Positions 61,725-64,000 of a DNA stretch of 64,000 nt are shown one piece after another. The notes beneath the pieces were generated by a model. The model searched no databases. It was not told the origin of the DNA and worked only from the letters and a program-made list of their open reading frames with translations. How positions within the stretch are numbered: the first letter of the stretch is position 1; each line of letters opens with the position of its first letter. The stretch covers positions 62,001 to 126,000 of the forward strand of contig OZ245730.1 in assembly GCA_965227145.1 (NCBI GenBank), read 5' to 3'. The position numbers and the translations under genes are program-made. The DNA is from JACKAQ01 sp965227145 (GTDB taxonomy: Bacteria > Calditrichota > Calditrichia > RBG-13-44-9 > J075).

Positions 61725-64000
61725 GTGATTTTACAACGGGTTATCGATTTCAGTTTGCGCCAAAAATACGTCGCGCTGGCGCTGGTTGCGCTTATGGGTT
61801 TCGGCGGATTTCAGGCGTTGCAGCAAATTCCCATCAACTCGCTGCCGGACGTAACGCCGGTGCAGGTTTTGGTGATCACCAAAGCGGGTCGCTACTCGCC
61901 GTTTGATGTGGAAAAGCTGGTCAGTTATCCCATCGAAACCGCGATGAACGGACTGCCGGATGTGAAAGAAGTGCGCTCGATTTCCCAGTTCGGGCTCTCC
62001 GCTGTAACCGTCGAATTTCAGGAAGATACGGATATTTATTTCGCCCGGCAGATGATCAGCCAGCGGCTGCAAAGCATCGTGGATGAACTGCCTGCGGGCG
62101 TTTCCGCGCCGCAACTCGGTCCCATTTCCACCGCGCTCGGCGAAATTTACCAGTACGCCGTTCACGGCGACGGCCACACGCTCACGGAATTGCGCACGAT
62201 ACAGGACTGGCTGATTGCGCCGCAGCTCAAAACCGTAAAAGGCGTTACGGAAATCAATTCGTTTGGCGGATTTGTGAAGCAATACGATGTGATCGTAATA
62301 CCCGGAAAATTACGCACTTACGGCATCAGTTTGAAAGAAGTGATGGACGCCATCGCCGATAACAACAGCGTTTCCGGCGGCAATTTTCTCGAACACAATC
62401 GCGAGCAATACATCATTCGCGGATTCGGGCAAATCCGCAACGCGTCCGATCTCGAACAAATTATTGTGAAAGAACTGGAGCAGCGACCGGTGTATTTGCG
62501 GGACATCGCAGATATCCAGCTTGGCAAACAGTTGCGCCAGGGCGCGGTCACCAAAGACGGTCACGGCGAAGTGGTCACCGGCATTGTGATGATGTTGCGC
62601 GGCGGCAACGGTCGTGAAGTGATCAACGATATCGAAACGCGCATCGCGCAGGTCAACAAAGGTTTGCCGGAAGGCGTGTATATCGAAAAATTTTACGATC
62701 AGTCCGATCTGGTTGACCGCACCACCAACACGCTGGCAACCAACCTCGTCGAAGGCGGATTTCTGGTCATTGTCGTGCTGCTCGCGCTGCTCGGCGAAAT
62801 TCGCGGTGCGCTGATTGTTGCGGCGGTGATCCCCTTTTCGATGCTCTTTGCCTTCATCGGCATGCGCGAATTTGGGTTGGCTGCCAATTTAATGAGCCTC
62901 GGCGCCATCGACTTCGGGATGGTGGTGGACGGCTCTGTGGTGATGGTCGAAAATATGGTGCATCGCCTGCAGCACGACAAAGGCTCGCGGCTGGTGATCA
63001 TGCGGCGTGCCGCCCACGAAGTTGCCCGCCCGATTTTCTTCGGCGTGCTGATTATTTTGATGGTGTATGTGCCCATCATGACATTTGAGGGCATGGAAGG
63101 CATTCTCTTTCGCCCGATGGCGATTACCGTTGCAACGGCCGTTCTCGGCTCGCTGATTCTGGCGTTTGTGTTTATTCCGGCGATATCGGCAATCGTGTTT
63201 CGCAACGGCGTTAAAGTGAAAAGAAACATCATTTTGGATTGGCTGAAACCGCGATATGTGAAGCTGCTGAAATGGCATATTGCTCACCGCAAGCCGGTGC
63301 TGGCCGGCGCTGTCGGCGTGTTCGCGCTGTCGATTGTGCTGATGTTTTTCACCGGCACGGAATTTTTGCCGGAACTGGACGAAGGCTCGATTCTCGTCGA
63401 ACAAATCCGTCTGCCCAGCGTAACCCTGCGCGAATCGGTGGAAAATGCCAACTGGTTCGGCGGCGAGCTGGTTCGCAACATTCCCGAAATTAAATCGGTG
63501 GTGCCCAAAACCGGGCGTTCGGATCTCGCCAACGACTGGATGGGTGTGCACCAAACCGATGTTTGGGTGCTGCTCAAACCGATGGACGAGTGGCGTCCGG
63601 GCATGACCAAAGAGAAAATTGCGGAAGAAATCCAGCCGTATCTGGAAACGGAACCGGGACTGGCATACAATTTTACCCAGCCGATCGCCATGCGGGTGGA
63701 TGAGCTGACCAGCGGCGTGAAATCCGATGTCGCCGTAAAAATTTATGGCGAAGAAATGGACATTCTCAATCGCGTTGGCGAGGCGATTGCCAAAGTGGTG
63801 GAAAAATTGCCGGGAACGGACAATTATTTTCTCGAACAAACTACCGGTCAGCCGTATCTGAATATCGACATTGATCGCGAAGCGGTTGCCGCGTTCGGGT
63901 TGAACGTGAACGACGTGCAGCGCGTTATCGAAACGGGCATCGGCGGGCAAACCGTCAGCGAAGTGTTTGAAGGCCAGCGACGATTCGATATCGTCGTGCG
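61725..64000 (+). CDS. Heavy-metal RND efflux pump (CusA/CzcA class), 3' end cut
   Basis: An uninterrupted frame from a GTG start, with GGAGG eight bases upstream, to the window end: about 758 codons of an expected 1030-1050. It opens RVIDFSLRQKYVALALVALM and contains LPDVTPVQVLVITKAGRYSP and ISQFGLSAVTVEF, both typical of the heavy-metal class. The TM4 proton-relay region is IDFGMVVDGSVVMVENM near 400, with the single Asp (not Asp-Asp) of CusA/CzcA. IGGQTVSEVFEGQRRFDIVV at the end is also family-typical. The pump exports divalent or monovalent metal ions; which metal cannot be told. It is the third gene of the operon. Confidence 0.93.
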   Translation, partial: MILQRVIDFSLRQKYVALALVALMGFGGFQALQQIPINSLPDVTPVQVLVITKAGRYSPFDVEKLVSYPIETAMNGLPDVKEVRSISQFGLSAVTVEFQEDTDIYFARQMISQRLQSIVDELPAGVSAPQLGPISTALGEIYQYAVHGDGHTLTELRTIQDWLIAPQLKTVKGVTEINSFGGFVKQYDVIVIPGKLRTYGISLKEVMDAIADNNSVSGGNFLEHNREQYIIRGFGQIRNASDLEQIIVKELEQRPVYLRDIADIQLGKQLRQGAVTKDGHGEVVTGIVMMLRGGNGREVINDIETRIAQVNKGLPEGVYIEKFYDQSDLVDRTTNTLATNLVEGGFLVIVVLLALLGEIRGALIVAAVIPFSMLFAFIGMREFGLAANLMSLGAIDFGMVVDGSVVMVENMVHRLQHDKGSRLVIMRRAAHEVARPIFFGVLIILMVYVPIMTFEGMEGILFRPMAITVATAVLGSLILAFVFIPAISAIVFRNGVKVKRNIILDWLKPRYVKLLKWHIAHRKPVLAGAVGVFALSIVLMFFTGTEFLPELDEGSILVEQIRLPSVTLRESVENANWFGGELVRNIPEIKSVVPKTGRSDLANDWMGVHQTDVWVLLKPMDEWRPGMTKEKIAEEIQPYLETEPGLAYNFTQPIAMRVDELTSGVKSDVAVKIYGEEMDILNRVGEAIAKVVEKLPGTDNYFLEQTTGQPYLNIDIDREAVAAFGLNVNDVQRVIETGIGGQTVSEVFEGQRRFDIVV

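Overview
The window looks like chromosomal DNA from a Gram-negative bacterium of the Fibrobacteres-Chlorobi-Bacteroidetes (FCB) superphylum, most like Calditrichota or candidate phylum KSB1; this placement is inference. The evidence is two secreted proteins with the NYPNPFNPSTTI-type C-terminal sorting tail used by type IX secretion (T9SS), a TonB-dependent receptor with a carboxypeptidase-like N-domain, two RND/TolC efflux systems, an LruC lipoprotein, ThyX in place of ThyA, and type IV pili with unusual pilins. No phage, rRNA operon, complete IS element or CRISPR array was seen.

Layout. 1-9.5 kb (minus strand) is a type IV pilus cluster: pilin, terminator, PilC, PilB, three small N-terminally anchored pilus-associated proteins, PilT and a PilM-PilN fusion, running off the left edge. 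10-11.6 kb holds thyX and a RelE-type toxin-antitoxin pair. 11.7-16 kb is one very large membrane protein with RCK-like nucleotide-binding folds. 16-25 kb has a Prc/Tsp protease, a voltage-sensor-like membrane protein, an orphan AbrB antitoxin, a GH63-type glucosidase, a DUF433/DUF5615 toxin-antitoxin-like pair and an M1 peptidase. 25-35 kb carries surface proteins: an outer-membrane barrel, a 14-repeat propeller with a T9SS tail, a carboxyltransferase, a PolB-like exonuclease, a lipoprotein/DUF4397/TonB-receptor run, and a CYTH-RdgB pair. 36.0-36.5 kb is a tRNA cluster (Pro, Arg, His, Glu) with clear sigma-70 promoters.

36.8-42.7 kb is a TolC/MFP/RND multidrug efflux operon closed by a strong terminator. 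42.8-49.7 kb has a histidine kinase and response regulator pair, an acyl-CoA synthetase and a PAS-containing chemoreceptor. 49.7-53 kb is a copper-type P1B ATPase behind an HMA-AraC fusion regulator. 53-59 kb has an LruC lipoprotein, an aminotransferase, a small membrane protein, a stand-alone Smr protein and queE-queC for queuosine precursor synthesis. 59.1-64 kb is a CusCBA/CzcCBA-type heavy-metal efflux operon whose pump gene runs off the right edge.

Two families of short dispersed repeats occupy gene-free gaps: a REP/REPIN-like palindrome (GTCATTCCTGC...GCAGGAATCTC) and a purine-rich tract next to stop codons. Genes that plausibly work together are the pilus cluster, the AraC-HMA regulator with CopA and the Cus-type pump in metal export, the two-component pair, queC with queE, and the lipoprotein/DUF4397/TonB-receptor set at the envelope.
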